Assembly (NCBI GenBank): GCA_049324835.1
Contig: JBMOMT010000064.1
Span: 62,001-126,000, forward strand
Reading direction: 5' to 3'
Length of the DNA: 64,000 nucleotides
Source of the DNA: JBMOMT01 sp049324835
Lineage (GTDB): Bacteria; Chloroflexota; Anaerolineae; CAYNKW01
Below are positions 52,860 to 60,471 of this stretch, piece after piece (the first letter of the stretch is position 1; each line of letters opens with the position of its first letter). The translations under genes and the position numbers were made by a program. Under the pieces are notes generated by a model. The model had not been told where the DNA came from, made no database searches, and was given only the letters and a program-made list of their open reading frames with translations.

Positions 52860-54716
52860 ATGGCAGGAACAGATTCTCCCACTTTGAAACCGCCGGTTAG
52901 CCAGCGCGACCACTTTCAAGGACCGGCCGGCGCGCCGGTGACGCTGGTCGAGTATGGCGACTACGAGTGCCCGCACTGCCGTCAGGTGGCGCCCATCATC
53001 GAACAGGTCCAGGCGCGCTTTGGCGACCGGCTGCGCTACGTCTTTCGCCACCTTCCCCTCACCACGAGCCACCCCAACGCTCAACTCGCCGCCGAGGCCG
53101 CCGAGGCCGCCGGCGCCCAGGGCAAGTTCTGGGAAATGCACGATCGGCTCTTGGAGCACACCGGCCCGTTGACCCGGCAGCAACTCGTGCACCTGGCCCG
53201 GAAACTGGAACTCGACCTGGCCCGTTTCGAGCGTGAGCTGGACGAACACACCCATGCCGACCGCGTCCGCGAGGATTTTCTGAGCGGCGTGCGCAGCGGG
53301 GCCAACGGCACGCCGACCTTTTTCCTCAACGGCGTGCGCTACGACGGCGCCTGGGACCTGGATTCACTCATCGCCGAGATCGAAAAGCCGCTGGGCGTGC
53401 AGGTCCGGCTGCTGTTCCAGCAGTTCACCCGCCTCCAGGCCAGCGGCGGCATTTTACTGCTGGCGGCGACGGTCCTGGCCCTGATCTGGGCCAACTCGGC
53501 CTGGGGCCACAGCTACTTTGCGCTGTGGGAGACCTACCTCAAGATCGAGCTGGGCAACCTGGCCCTCAAACACAGCCTGCTGCACTGGGTCAATGACGGC
53601 CTGATGGTCATCTTTTTCTTTCTGGTCGGGCTGGAGATCAAACGTGAGATCCTGGTCGGCGAGCTGGCATCACTGCGCAAGGCCACACTGCCCCTGGCGG
53701 CAGCCGTGGGTGGCATGGCCCTGCCGGCGGGTATCTATACTCTATTCAACCTGAGCGGCGAGGGAGCTGCCGGCTGGGGCATCCCCATGGCCACCGACAT
53801 CGCCTTCCTGCTGGGCCTGCTGACGGTGCTGGGCAGCCGCGTGCCGGTCTCACTCAAGGTCTTTTTCACCGCGCTGGCCATCGCCGACGACCTGGGTGCG
53901 GTGCTGGTCATCGCCCTCTTTTACAGCGGCGCGATTTCGTGGCTGGCCCTGGGCGTGGGCGCGGTGTTTCTGGCCGCCCTGGTGGGGCTCAACCGGGGCC
54001 ACGTCCGCCACCCGCTGCCCTACGCGCTGCTGGGCGTGGGGCTGTGGCTGGCCTTTTTGCAATCGGGCATCCACCCCACCATCGCCGGCGTGCTGCTGGC
54101 CTTGACCATTCCGGCCTGGACGCCAGTGCGGGCTGCGGCTTTTTTGGCCCAGTGCACATCTGCCCTACGAGGGCTCGATCCTGGCGCCCACCTGGAAGAA
54201 AACCGGCAGCAACAAGCCGCCGCCCAAACGTTAGAGGTCATCGCCGAGCGCATCCAGTCGCCGCTGCAACGCCTGGAGCGCAGCCTCAACCCCTGGGTGG
54301 CTTATCTCGTCGTGCCCATCTTTGCCCTGGCCAACGCCGGCGTCGGCCTGGGTGGCAACCTGGCCGAAGCGCTGACCCATCCCATCGCGCTGGGTATCCT
54401 CGGCGGGCTGGTGTTGGGCAAACCGCTGGGCATCACCCTCTTTTCGTGGCTCGCCGTCCGGTTGGGCATCGCCGACCTGCCCCAGGGCGTGAGCTGGCGA
54501 CAGTTGTTCGCCGCAAGCTGGCTGGCCGGCATCGGCTTTACCATGTCGCTGTTCATCGCCAGCTCGGCCTTTGGCGGCGCGCTGCTCGACACGGCCAAGA
54601 CGAGCATCCTGGCCGCCTCACTGCTGGCCGGCGGCATCGGCTTTGGACTGCTGCGGCTGACCAGCTCGACCCACGAGGAAGCCTCTCAACTTCAGGAGGC
54701 TCCAACAGCATCCTAA
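52860..54716 (+). CDS. nhaA: Fusion of DsbA-like thioredoxin domain and NhaA Na+/H+ antiporter
   Basis: 618 residues from the ATG giving MAGTDSPTLK; a TTG six codons earlier is in frame. Residues about 15-175 form a DsbA/thioredoxin fold with C37-P-H-C40 and the cis-Pro loop GTPTFF (150-155). Residues about 180-600 are NhaA with about twelve helices: ATDIAF with Asp313 and the ADDLGA pair Asp343-Asp344 carry the ions. NhaA exports Na+ in exchange for protons. Fusions of this kind are known, but the job of the redox domain is not; no secretion signal precedes it, so it should face the cytoplasm. A small membrane-protein gene follows 26 bp downstream. Confidence 0.94.
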   Translation: MAGTDSPTLKPPVSQRDHFQGPAGAPVTLVEYGDYECPHCRQVAPIIEQVQARFGDRLRYVFRHLPLTTSHPNAQLAAEAAEAAGAQGKFWEMHDRLLEHTGPLTRQQLVHLARKLELDLARFERELDEHTHADRVREDFLSGVRSGANGTPTFFLNGVRYDGAWDLDSLIAEIEKPLGVQVRLLFQQFTRLQASGGILLLAATVLALIWANSAWGHSYFALWETYLKIELGNLALKHSLLHWVNDGLMVIFFFLVGLEIKREILVGELASLRKATLPLAAAVGGMALPAGIYTLFNLSGEGAAGWGIPMATDIAFLLGLLTVLGSRVPVSLKVFFTALAIADDLGAVLVIALFYSGAISWLALGVGAVFLAALVGLNRGHVRHPLPYALLGVGLWLAFLQSGIHPTIAGVLLALTIPAWTPVRAAAFLAQCTSALRGLDPGAHLEENRQQQAAAQTLEVIAERIQSPLQRLERSLNPWVAYLVVPIFALANAGVGLGGNLAEALTHPIALGILGGLVLGKPLGITLFSWLAVRLGIADLPQGVSWRQLFAASWLAGIGFTMSLFIASSAFGGALLDTAKTSILAASLLAGGIGFGLLRLTSSTHEEASQLQEAPTAS

Positions 54717-54742
54717 TCCAGTGAAACTGTAGGAGGTCTCGT

Positions 54743-55237
54743 ATGAACAAGACACATCCGGAGAAGCATTGGCATGTGGCATCCTGGCCGCCGCTGGCCT
54801 GGCTGGAGACGGTGGTCAAACTGGCGGCTCTGGCCCTGGGCCTCGTCGCCCTGGTGCAGACCCTGGCGGGTGGCACGTTCGCCTGGCCGGGTGGGTTACG
54901 GTTGGCGCAGTTTATCATTCTGGCCTTCCTGTCGCTGGGCCTGGTGGCGGCTATCCTGGACCGCCTGGCCGAACGTGAGATCGTGGCCATGATCTTTGTC
55001 GTGATCAACAATCTGGGCCATTGGGGTTTGGTCGTCGCCCTGGCGAGCAAGCCGGGGCCAGGCTGGCTGCTGCCGGCCTTTGCAGCGCTGATGCTGCTGG
55101 GCGACCTGGTCAAGCTGGTCTTTTTGCGGGTGCACAACTTTGCGGTGCGCGACACACCCAAGGCAGTGCTCTATGGGCTGACGTCGGTCTATGCCGTCGG
55201 CTACCTGGTCATCCTGCTGCTGGAATGGATGCGCTAG
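54743..55237 (+). CDS. Small membrane protein of unknown function
   Basis: 164 residues with four to five membrane helices (about 22-42, 54-73, 80-102, 110-128, 142-160). The conserved-looking loops include AEREIVAMIFVVINNLGHW and LRVHNFAVRDTPKAVLYGL. Not recognised as a named family. AGGAGG precedes the ATG. It follows the NhaA fusion by 26 bp and probably shares its transcript; it may work with the antiporter. Confidence 0.75.
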   Translation: MNKTHPEKHWHVASWPPLAWLETVVKLAALALGLVALVQTLAGGTFAWPGGLRLAQFIILAFLSLGLVAAILDRLAEREIVAMIFVVINNLGHWGLVVALASKPGPGWLLPAFAALMLLGDLVKLVFLRVHNFAVRDTPKAVLYGLTSVYAVGYLVILLLEWMR

Positions 55238-55368
55238 AGAGCATTCACCACAAAAACGAGTTTGAACCAGTTGCCCGGTGTGTGGGTCTATGGTCTTACT
55301 GGGCGCGACTCGCTGCATGGCCAACTCTGGCCCACAAACACTCAACCTTACGCTTCTGCCGCTCAAAA

Positions 55369-55410
55369 CAACGACAAAATCTTGACAAATCATAAACAAT
55401 ATGGTATAAT
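55369..55410 (+). promoter_or_regulatory. Consensus sigma-70 promoter with 11-bp-phased ACA repeats (candidate CarH operator), heliorhodopsin operon
   Basis: TTGACA at 55382-55387, 17 nt, TATAAT at 55405-55410. 11-mers at 55369, 55380 and 55391 read CAACGACAAAA, TCTTGACAAAT, CATAAACAATA: ACAA/ACAAT is in phase in each, with T two bases before the ACA-minus-2 position in the last two. The core from -35 to -10 is identical but for one base to that at 61657-61685. Confidence 0.75.
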
Positions 55411-55460
55411 AGAGCCAATGACCGATTTCTCAGAGACCACAAAAAGTCGTCGCATTGCTC

Positions 55461-55503
55461 ACCCGGCCGACGCTCAATCGTTGAGGTAATGGCCGGGTTT
55501 CTT
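55461..55503 (+). promoter_or_regulatory. Two-tier leader hairpin (possible attenuator)
   Basis: In the transcribed leader, ACCCGGCC (55461-55468) pairs perfectly with GGCCGGGT (55491-55498); nested inside is CTCAA/TTGAG. TTCTT follows the stem. It looks like an intrinsic terminator with a weak U tract and lies between the promoter and the protease gene, so it could act as an attenuator. Confidence 0.45.
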
Positions 55504-55527
55504 GACCGGAAAAGAGGTAGAGGGAAT

Positions 55528-56643
55528 ATGCAAGGTTCGTTGACCCTGGGCAAAATCCTGGGAATCCCGATCAAGTTACATTCCAGTTGGTTTCTGATCG
55601 CAGCGCTGATCACCTGGTCGTTGGCTGGCGGTTACTTTCCGCAAGAATACCCCGGCTGGGCAACGACAACCTATTGGATCGTTGGCGCGGCGACCGCAGT
55701 TTTGTTCTTTGCCTCGGTGTTGCTGCACGAACTGGGCCACTCGGTGCTGGCCCTGCGGAAAAAAGTGCCGGTGCACAGCATCACGCTGTTCATCTTTGGC
55801 GGTGTGGCCCAGATCGGCAGCGAGCCACCGACGGCCGGCGCTGAGTTCCGCATCGCGGTTGCCGGGCCACTCACCAGCCTGCTGCTGGCCGGCGTTTCCG
55901 GCGCGCTGGGCCGGATGCTCGATGGCAGCGCAGCGCTGGCTGCACCGCTGGCCTACGTGGCCCGTATCAACCTGATGCTGGCCCTGTTCAACATGATCCC
56001 CGGCTTTCCACTCGATGGCGGGCGGGTGTTGCGCGCCCTGCTGTGGGGACTGGGCGGCAGCTTTCGCACGGCGACTCGCTGGGCTTCCTGGGTCGGGCGG
56101 GGCGTGGCCTATCTGTTCATCCTGGCCGGCGTGGGACAGATGTTCCTGGGCAGTTTTCTCAACGGCCTGTGGATCGCCTTCATCGGCTGGTTTCTCAACA
56201 ATGCTGCCGAGTCGAGCTACCAGCAGGTCGTCCTGAGGGATACGCTGGCCGGCGTTACAGTGCGCAGCGTCATGACCGAGCGGTGCCCGATCGTGTCCAG
56301 CGACCTGCGGCTGGATCACCTGGTGAACGACCTGGTGTTGGGCCAGGGACAACGCTGCTTTTTTGTCGCCGACAACGAAAACCTGCAGGGGCTGATCACG
56401 CTGCACAATATCCGGGCTGTGCCGAGCGAACAAAGAGAGACCCTCACGGCCAGCCAGATCATGACGCCGACAGCGTCTCTCTTTTGCGCCCACCCCGACG
56501 ATGACGTTCTGGCGCTGTTACAGCGCATGGACAAAGCCAACGTGAATCAGGCGCCGGTGATGGACAACGGCCACCTGCTGGGCGTCATCACACGCGAACA
56601 CCTGTTGCATTACATCCGGCTGCGCAGTGAACTGGGGATTTAA
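55528..56643 (+). CDS. Site-2-protease family metalloprotease with CBS pair (SpoIVFB/Rip type)
   Basis: 371 residues from the ATG giving MQGSLTLGKI (AGAGGGA upstream); thirteen more codons are open. Six membrane helices in the first 240 residues; zinc motif H67-E-L-G-H71 in helix 3 and the third ligand Asp162 in NMIPGFPLDGGR. The C-terminal half has two CBS domains (about 245-371) that usually bind adenine nucleotides and control activity. It cuts membrane-spanning substrates such as anti-sigma factors. It is the first gene of a transcript with an MFS exporter (3 bp apart) and a heliorhodopsin. Confidence 0.94.
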   Translation: MQGSLTLGKILGIPIKLHSSWFLIAALITWSLAGGYFPQEYPGWATTTYWIVGAATAVLFFASVLLHELGHSVLALRKKVPVHSITLFIFGGVAQIGSEPPTAGAEFRIAVAGPLTSLLLAGVSGALGRMLDGSAALAAPLAYVARINLMLALFNMIPGFPLDGGRVLRALLWGLGGSFRTATRWASWVGRGVAYLFILAGVGQMFLGSFLNGLWIAFIGWFLNNAAESSYQQVVLRDTLAGVTVRSVMTERCPIVSSDLRLDHLVNDLVLGQGQRCFFVADNENLQGLITLHNIRAVPSEQRETLTASQIMTPTASLFCAHPDDDVLALLQRMDKANVNQAPVMDNGHLLGVITREHLLHYIRLRSELGI

Positions 56644-56646
56644 TCC

Positions 56647-57975
56647 ATGCACAAGAACCCGTTAGTGCTGATTTTCGCCTTTGTGTTCATCGATCTGCTG
56701 GGCTACAGCCTGTTCCTGCCGCTGTTGCCCTATTACGCCGAGACGTTGGGCGCGACGCCCACGCTGATCGGTTTGCTGGTGGCCTCCAACGCGCTGGCCC
56801 AACTGATCGCCTCCCCCACCATCGGGCGGCTTTCCGATCGCTACGGGCGGCGCACGATGCTCATTTTTAGCATCGTCGGCACGCTGGTGAGCTTTGTGCT
56901 GCTGGGGCTGGTCGAGCCCCTGGGCAGCCTGCTCTCCCGCCTCACGTCGGGTGGTATCACCCTGGGCAGCGCCACCCTGATCATGTTGTTCGCCAGCCGC
57001 ATCCTCGATGGGCTGGCCGGCGGCAACATCGCCCTGGCCCGCGCCTACATCACCGACGTGACCGACGAAAAGAGTCGGGGCAAGGGGCTGGGCCTGATCG
57101 GGGCCGCTTTTGGCCTGGGATTCATCGTTGGCCCGGCGATGGGCGGCATCCTGAGCAACTGGGGGGCGGCGGCATCGACCTTTGCGACCATCGGCCTGTC
57201 GCGTTATGCCGTGCCCGCCTTTGCCGCCGTGGTCCTGGCCGCGCTGAATCTGGTGGGTGTGGTTCTGTGGCTGCCCGAGTCGCTCACCGCCCAACGGCGG
57301 GCCGAGATGGCCCAAAACCCCCGCACGGCATTCACCGCGCGGGCCATGCTCGAGGGACTGCGTCGGCCACGGTTCGGTCCGTTGCTCAACATTCGTTTTT
57401 TCTACAGCCTGGCCTTCACCGTGTTCACGGCCAACTTTGCCCTGTACACCCAGTATCGGCTGGGGTTGGACGACCAGGCCACGAGTTACACGCTGACCTA
57501 CGTTGGCCTGCTGGTGGTGATCGTGCAGGGGTTCGCCATTGGCCGGCTGACGGCCCGCCTGAACGACGAGCGGCTCATCTTTGGCGCGGCGCTCCTGATG
57601 GCGCCGTCGCTGCTGGCCTGGGCTTTGGTGGGCAACGTACCCCTGCTGCTGATCGTGCTCGCACCGTTGGCTCTGGCCGGCGGCGTGCTCAACACCGTCG
57701 TCACCAGCGCCATCACCAAATCGGTTTATCCGGAAGAGATCGGCGGCGCGCTGGGCTTTTCGGCCTCGCTGGAGAGCCTGACGCGTGTGCTGGCCCCGGC
57801 TCTGGGCGGCTACCTCATCGACCGACTGGGCGCCCCGGCGTTGGGTCTGTCCGGAGCTTTGATCATGACCTGGGTGGTAGCTTTCGCCTGGCGGCGACTG
57901 ATCGTCCATCCCGATCCACCCCTGCCTGGCCGGGGTGAAACCAAAATCGTAACACCTATCCAAACACACTCGTAA
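56647..57975 (+). CDS. MFS transporter (drug-efflux TetA-like)
   Basis: 442 residues, twelve membrane helices. The major-facilitator loop 2-3 motif appears as GRLSDRYGRRTML (about 60-72), the helix-4/5 motif as GGNIALARAYITDVTDEKSRGKGLGLIGAAFGLGFIVGP in consecutive pieces around 119-157, in the style of Tet/TCR exporters. It is probably a proton-driven exporter of a small molecule; the substrate is unknown. It lies 3 bp behind the protease and 17 bp before the heliorhodopsin, so it is part of the same operon. The interposed cytoplasmic loop (about 215-240) is longer than usual. Confidence 0.9.
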   Translation: MHKNPLVLIFAFVFIDLLGYSLFLPLLPYYAETLGATPTLIGLLVASNALAQLIASPTIGRLSDRYGRRTMLIFSIVGTLVSFVLLGLVEPLGSLLSRLTSGGITLGSATLIMLFASRILDGLAGGNIALARAYITDVTDEKSRGKGLGLIGAAFGLGFIVGPAMGGILSNWGAAASTFATIGLSRYAVPAFAAVVLAALNLVGVVLWLPESLTAQRRAEMAQNPRTAFTARAMLEGLRRPRFGPLLNIRFFYSLAFTVFTANFALYTQYRLGLDDQATSYTLTYVGLLVVIVQGFAIGRLTARLNDERLIFGAALLMAPSLLAWALVGNVPLLLIVLAPLALAGGVLNTVVTSAITKSVYPEEIGGALGFSASLESLTRVLAPALGGYLIDRLGAPALGLSGALIMTWVVAFAWRRLIVHPDPPLPGRGETKIVTPIQTHS

Positions 57976-57992
57976 AAAAGGAGAAAAACAAA

Positions 57993-58799
57993 ATGTCCGA
58001 ACTATCGAATTCGCCAAGCCATGTTGTTGACGCCCCGGAGAAAACGTTTCGCGGACTGCGTCGCTTCAACGCCGTCATGGGCCTTTTGCACCTGGTGCAA
58101 GGCATCCTGATGATCGTGCTCAGCAACGACAAGACCTATCCCATCTACACCAACTATCTGCGCTTCGATCTCGACACCTTTTCGCTGACGCCCGATCCCA
58201 AGCTGGCCTACGAGCTGCCCTTTGGCCCGGCGGTGGCCGTGTTCCTGCTGCTCTCGGCCATCGCTCACTTTGCCCTGTCCACCTTTGGCTACGGCTGGTA
58301 CGTCAAGAACCTGAAAAAAGGCATGAACCCGGCCCGCTTTTACGAGTACGCTCTCAGTTCGTCGCTGATGATCGTGCTCATCGGCATGCTGGTGGGCATC
58401 TGGGACCTGGGCACGCTGATCGTGATGTTTGGCATCAACGCCATGATGAACTTTTTCGGCATCATGATGGAGCTGCACAACCAGACGACGAAAAAGACCG
58501 ACTGGACGTCGTTCATCTATGGCTGCATCGCGGGCATCATCCCCTGGATCGTCATCGCGCTGTACTTTCTGGGGGCGGTCAATTCGGCGGGAGCGGAGCC
58601 ACCGGCTTTTGTCTACGCCATCATCCCCACCATCTTTGTCTTCTTTAACATCTTTGCGCTGAACATGTTCCTGCAATACAAAAAGGTGGGGCCGTGGAAG
58701 AACTATTTGTTCGGCGAGCGGATGTACATCGTGCTCAGCCTGGTGGCCAAGACGGCCCTGGCCTGGCAGATCTTTGCCGGCACACTGGCGCCGGTGTAG
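57993..58799 (+). CDS. Heliorhodopsin
   Basis: 268 residues, seven membrane helices. The helix-7 retinal site is LVAKTALAWQIFAGTL with the Schiff-base Lys253. The counter-ion is Glu118 in RFYEYALSSSLMI, equivalent to Glu107 of the type member. Conserved His33 (LLHLVQG) and His92 (AHFAL) and the FALNMFLQY and GERMYIVLS stretches also match the family. Heliorhodopsins have the N-terminus inside, a slow photocycle and no ion pumping shown for most, so a sensory or regulatory role is assumed. They occur in monoderm prokaryotes, in keeping with a Chloroflexota host. The ATG follows AAGGAG. No carotene-cleaving retinal synthase is in the window. Confidence 0.95.
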   Translation: MSELSNSPSHVVDAPEKTFRGLRRFNAVMGLLHLVQGILMIVLSNDKTYPIYTNYLRFDLDTFSLTPDPKLAYELPFGPAVAVFLLLSAIAHFALSTFGYGWYVKNLKKGMNPARFYEYALSSSLMIVLIGMLVGIWDLGTLIVMFGINAMMNFFGIMMELHNQTTKKTDWTSFIYGCIAGIIPWIVIALYFLGAVNSAGAEPPAFVYAIIPTIFVFFNIFALNMFLQYKKVGPWKNYLFGERMYIVLSLVAKTALAWQIFAGTLAPV

Positions 58800-58817
58800 G
58801 CTTCTACTTTTCCTTTC

Positions 58818-58863
58818 ACCGCAGAGACGCAGAGAGGCTGTTTCTTTTCTGTGTCTCTGCGGT
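58818..58863. repeat. Dispersed 'accgcagagacgcagag' inverted repeat
   Basis: 17-nt arm at 58818-58834 paired with ctgtgtctctgcggt at 58849-58863 (one mismatch). This sequence type is found scattered between genes in very many bacteria. It lies between the heliorhodopsin and the DUF523 gene. It may fold as a hairpin but has no U tract. Confidence 0.65.
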
Positions 58864-58931
58864 AAAGAACGATGCTTTGAACTGTGGATCGGCCGCGTTT
58901 TGGGGGTTCGGAAACGGAAGGAGACACAACC

Positions 58932-59915
58932 ATGCCCCATACTGGTACCGACGCCTGCCAGCAAGAGCCGACCCTGCGCCTGGGTATCAGCACTTGCCTG
59001 CTGGGTGAACGTGTCCGCTTCGACGGCGGTCACAAGCGTGATCCCTTTCTCACCGACATCCTGGGCCAATACGTGACCTGGGCGCCCGTTTGCCCGGAGG
59101 TAGAGACGGGCATGAGCATCCCCCGCGAGAGCATCCGCCTGGCGGGTGATCCAAAATCGCCCCGGCTGGTGGGGCCAAAATCGGGCACCGACTATAGCCA
59201 GACCATGCAGCAGTGGTCGCAAAACCGTCTGGAAGAGCTGGCCGCCTTGCACCTGCACGGCTACGTGCTCAAAAAAGACAGCCCCTCCTGCGGGCTGTTC
59301 CGGGTGAGGGTCTACAACGAGCGCGGCTTGCCCCAGCGCAACGGGCGCGGCCTCTACGCCCAGGCCCTGGCGGCGCGGTTGCCCCTGCTGCCGCTGGAGG
59401 AGGAGGGCCGGCTCAACGACATGCCCCTGCGCGAGAATTTCATCGAGCGTGTCTTTGCCTGCTATCGCTGGACAGAGATGCTGGACAAAGAGCCAACGCC
59501 CGGTGGTCTGGTTAGATTCCACGCGGCGCACAAACTCACGCTCATGGCCCACAGCCCCAAACACTACACAGAGATGGGCCGGCTGGTGGCGGATGCGGGC
59601 AAACGAGACTGGGACGAATTGACAGCCGAATATGGGGCCATGCTCATGAAGGGCCTGAGCGTGATGGGCACGCGGGGCAAACACGTCAACGTGCTCCAGC
59701 ACCTGATGGGCTTTCTCAAAGAGCAACTCACCAGCGAGGACAAGCAGGAATTGTTGGGTCTCATCGAGGACTACCGGCAGGGGTTGCTGCCGCTGATCGT
59801 GCCTCTGACCTTGCTAAAGCATCACCTGAACCGCCATCCGGTGCCCGACTGGGTGCATCAACAGGTGTACCTCAACCCCTATCCCAAGGAGTTGATGCTG
59901 CGCAATCACGTCTAA
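58932..59915 (+). CDS. DUF523 and DUF1722 domain protein (YbbK/YbgA-like)
   Basis: 327 residues from the ATG giving MPHTGTDACQ (AAGGAG, 8 nt). N-terminal DUF523 (about 16-160): GISTCLLGERVRFDGGHKRD, APVCPEVETGM, KKDSPSCGLFR, with three conserved Cys residues. C-terminal DUF1722 (about 200-315): FHAAHKLTLMAHSPKHYTEMG. In Escherichia coli YbgA neighbours the DNA photolyase gene, and in other bacteria the double-domain form sits in CarH/LitR-controlled light-response clusters. The biochemical role is unknown; the Cys pattern suggests metal or sulfur chemistry. The msrB gene follows 25 bp downstream. Confidence 0.93.
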   Translation: MPHTGTDACQQEPTLRLGISTCLLGERVRFDGGHKRDPFLTDILGQYVTWAPVCPEVETGMSIPRESIRLAGDPKSPRLVGPKSGTDYSQTMQQWSQNRLEELAALHLHGYVLKKDSPSCGLFRVRVYNERGLPQRNGRGLYAQALAARLPLLPLEEEGRLNDMPLRENFIERVFACYRWTEMLDKEPTPGGLVRFHAAHKLTLMAHSPKHYTEMGRLVADAGKRDWDELTAEYGAMLMKGLSVMGTRGKHVNVLQHLMGFLKEQLTSEDKQELLGLIEDYRQGLLPLIVPLTLLKHHLNRHPVPDWVHQQVYLNPYPKELMLRNHV

Positions 59916-59940
59916 CAACCTGTCACACAGGAGAATCACC

Positions 59941-60342
59941 ATGCCAAAAATCGTCAAGAGCGATCGCGAGTGGCGGGAACAACTCACGCCGGAGCAATAT
60001 CACATCACCCGCCAAAAGGGCACCGAGCGGCCCTTCACCGGCAAATATTACACACACAAGGAGACCGGCGCCTATAGATGCGTGGCCTGCGGCGCCGAGC
60101 TGTTCAGCTCGCACACCAAGTACGATTCCGGCTCCGGCTGGCCCAGCTTTTGGGCGCCCGCTGGCAACACAAACATCGAAACGGCCACCGATACCAGCCA
60201 CGGCATGGTGCGCACCGAGGTGACCTGTAGCCAGTGCGGCGCGCACCTGGGTCACGTCTTTGAGGATGGCCCTCAACCCACCGGCCTGCGCTACTGCATC
60301 AATTCGGCTGCGCTGGATTTTCAAAAGGTGCCCGAGGGATAA
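59941..60342 (+). CDS. msrB: Peptide-methionine (R)-S-oxide reductase
   Basis: 133 residues. Catalytic Cys119 in RYCINSAAL; zinc ligands Cys47/Cys50 and Cys96/Cys99 in two CxxC pairs; substrate-binding GSGWPSFW and HGMVRTEV are intact. It reduces methionine-R-sulfoxide in oxidised proteins using thioredoxin. No obvious resolving Cys besides the zinc sites. It shares a transcript with the DUF523/DUF1722 gene. An oxidised-protein repair enzyme next to a light-sensor operon fits defence against photo-oxidative damage. Confidence 0.96.
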   Translation: MPKIVKSDREWREQLTPEQYHITRQKGTERPFTGKYYTHKETGAYRCVACGAELFSSHTKYDSGSGWPSFWAPAGNTNIETATDTSHGMVRTEVTCSQCGAHLGHVFEDGPQPTGLRYCINSAALDFQKVPEG

Positions 60343-60365
60343 CGACTTTGGCCGCGTTTTGTACT

Positions 60366-60392
60366 GTCTTTTTGAAAAAGACATGATATAAT
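60366..60392 (+). promoter_or_regulatory. Extended -10 promoter with an adjoining 17-bp palindrome
   Basis: TGATATAAT (60384-60392) is an extended -10 element. Directly upstream is a perfect palindrome, GTCTTTTT-G-AAAAAGAC (60366-60382), where a regulator could bind over the spacer/-35 region. The TTGAAA inside it is too close (9 bp) to be a -35. It serves the methyltransferase gene 80 nt downstream. Confidence 0.6.
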
Positions 60393-60471
60393 ACGGATGC
60401 TGGGCCACACACAGGAGTAACCACAGAATGTCCCGCTTTATTTTGAACACCTGCGAGAGGAGACGTATTGT

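Noticed and set aside
60372..60377. TTGAAA as the -35 element of the methyltransferase promoter
   Set aside because: Only 9 bp from TATAAT; the extended -10 explains the promoter better.
60393..60471. Cobalamin riboswitch before the corrinoid methyltransferase
   Set aside because: The leader is far too short and shows no B12-box.
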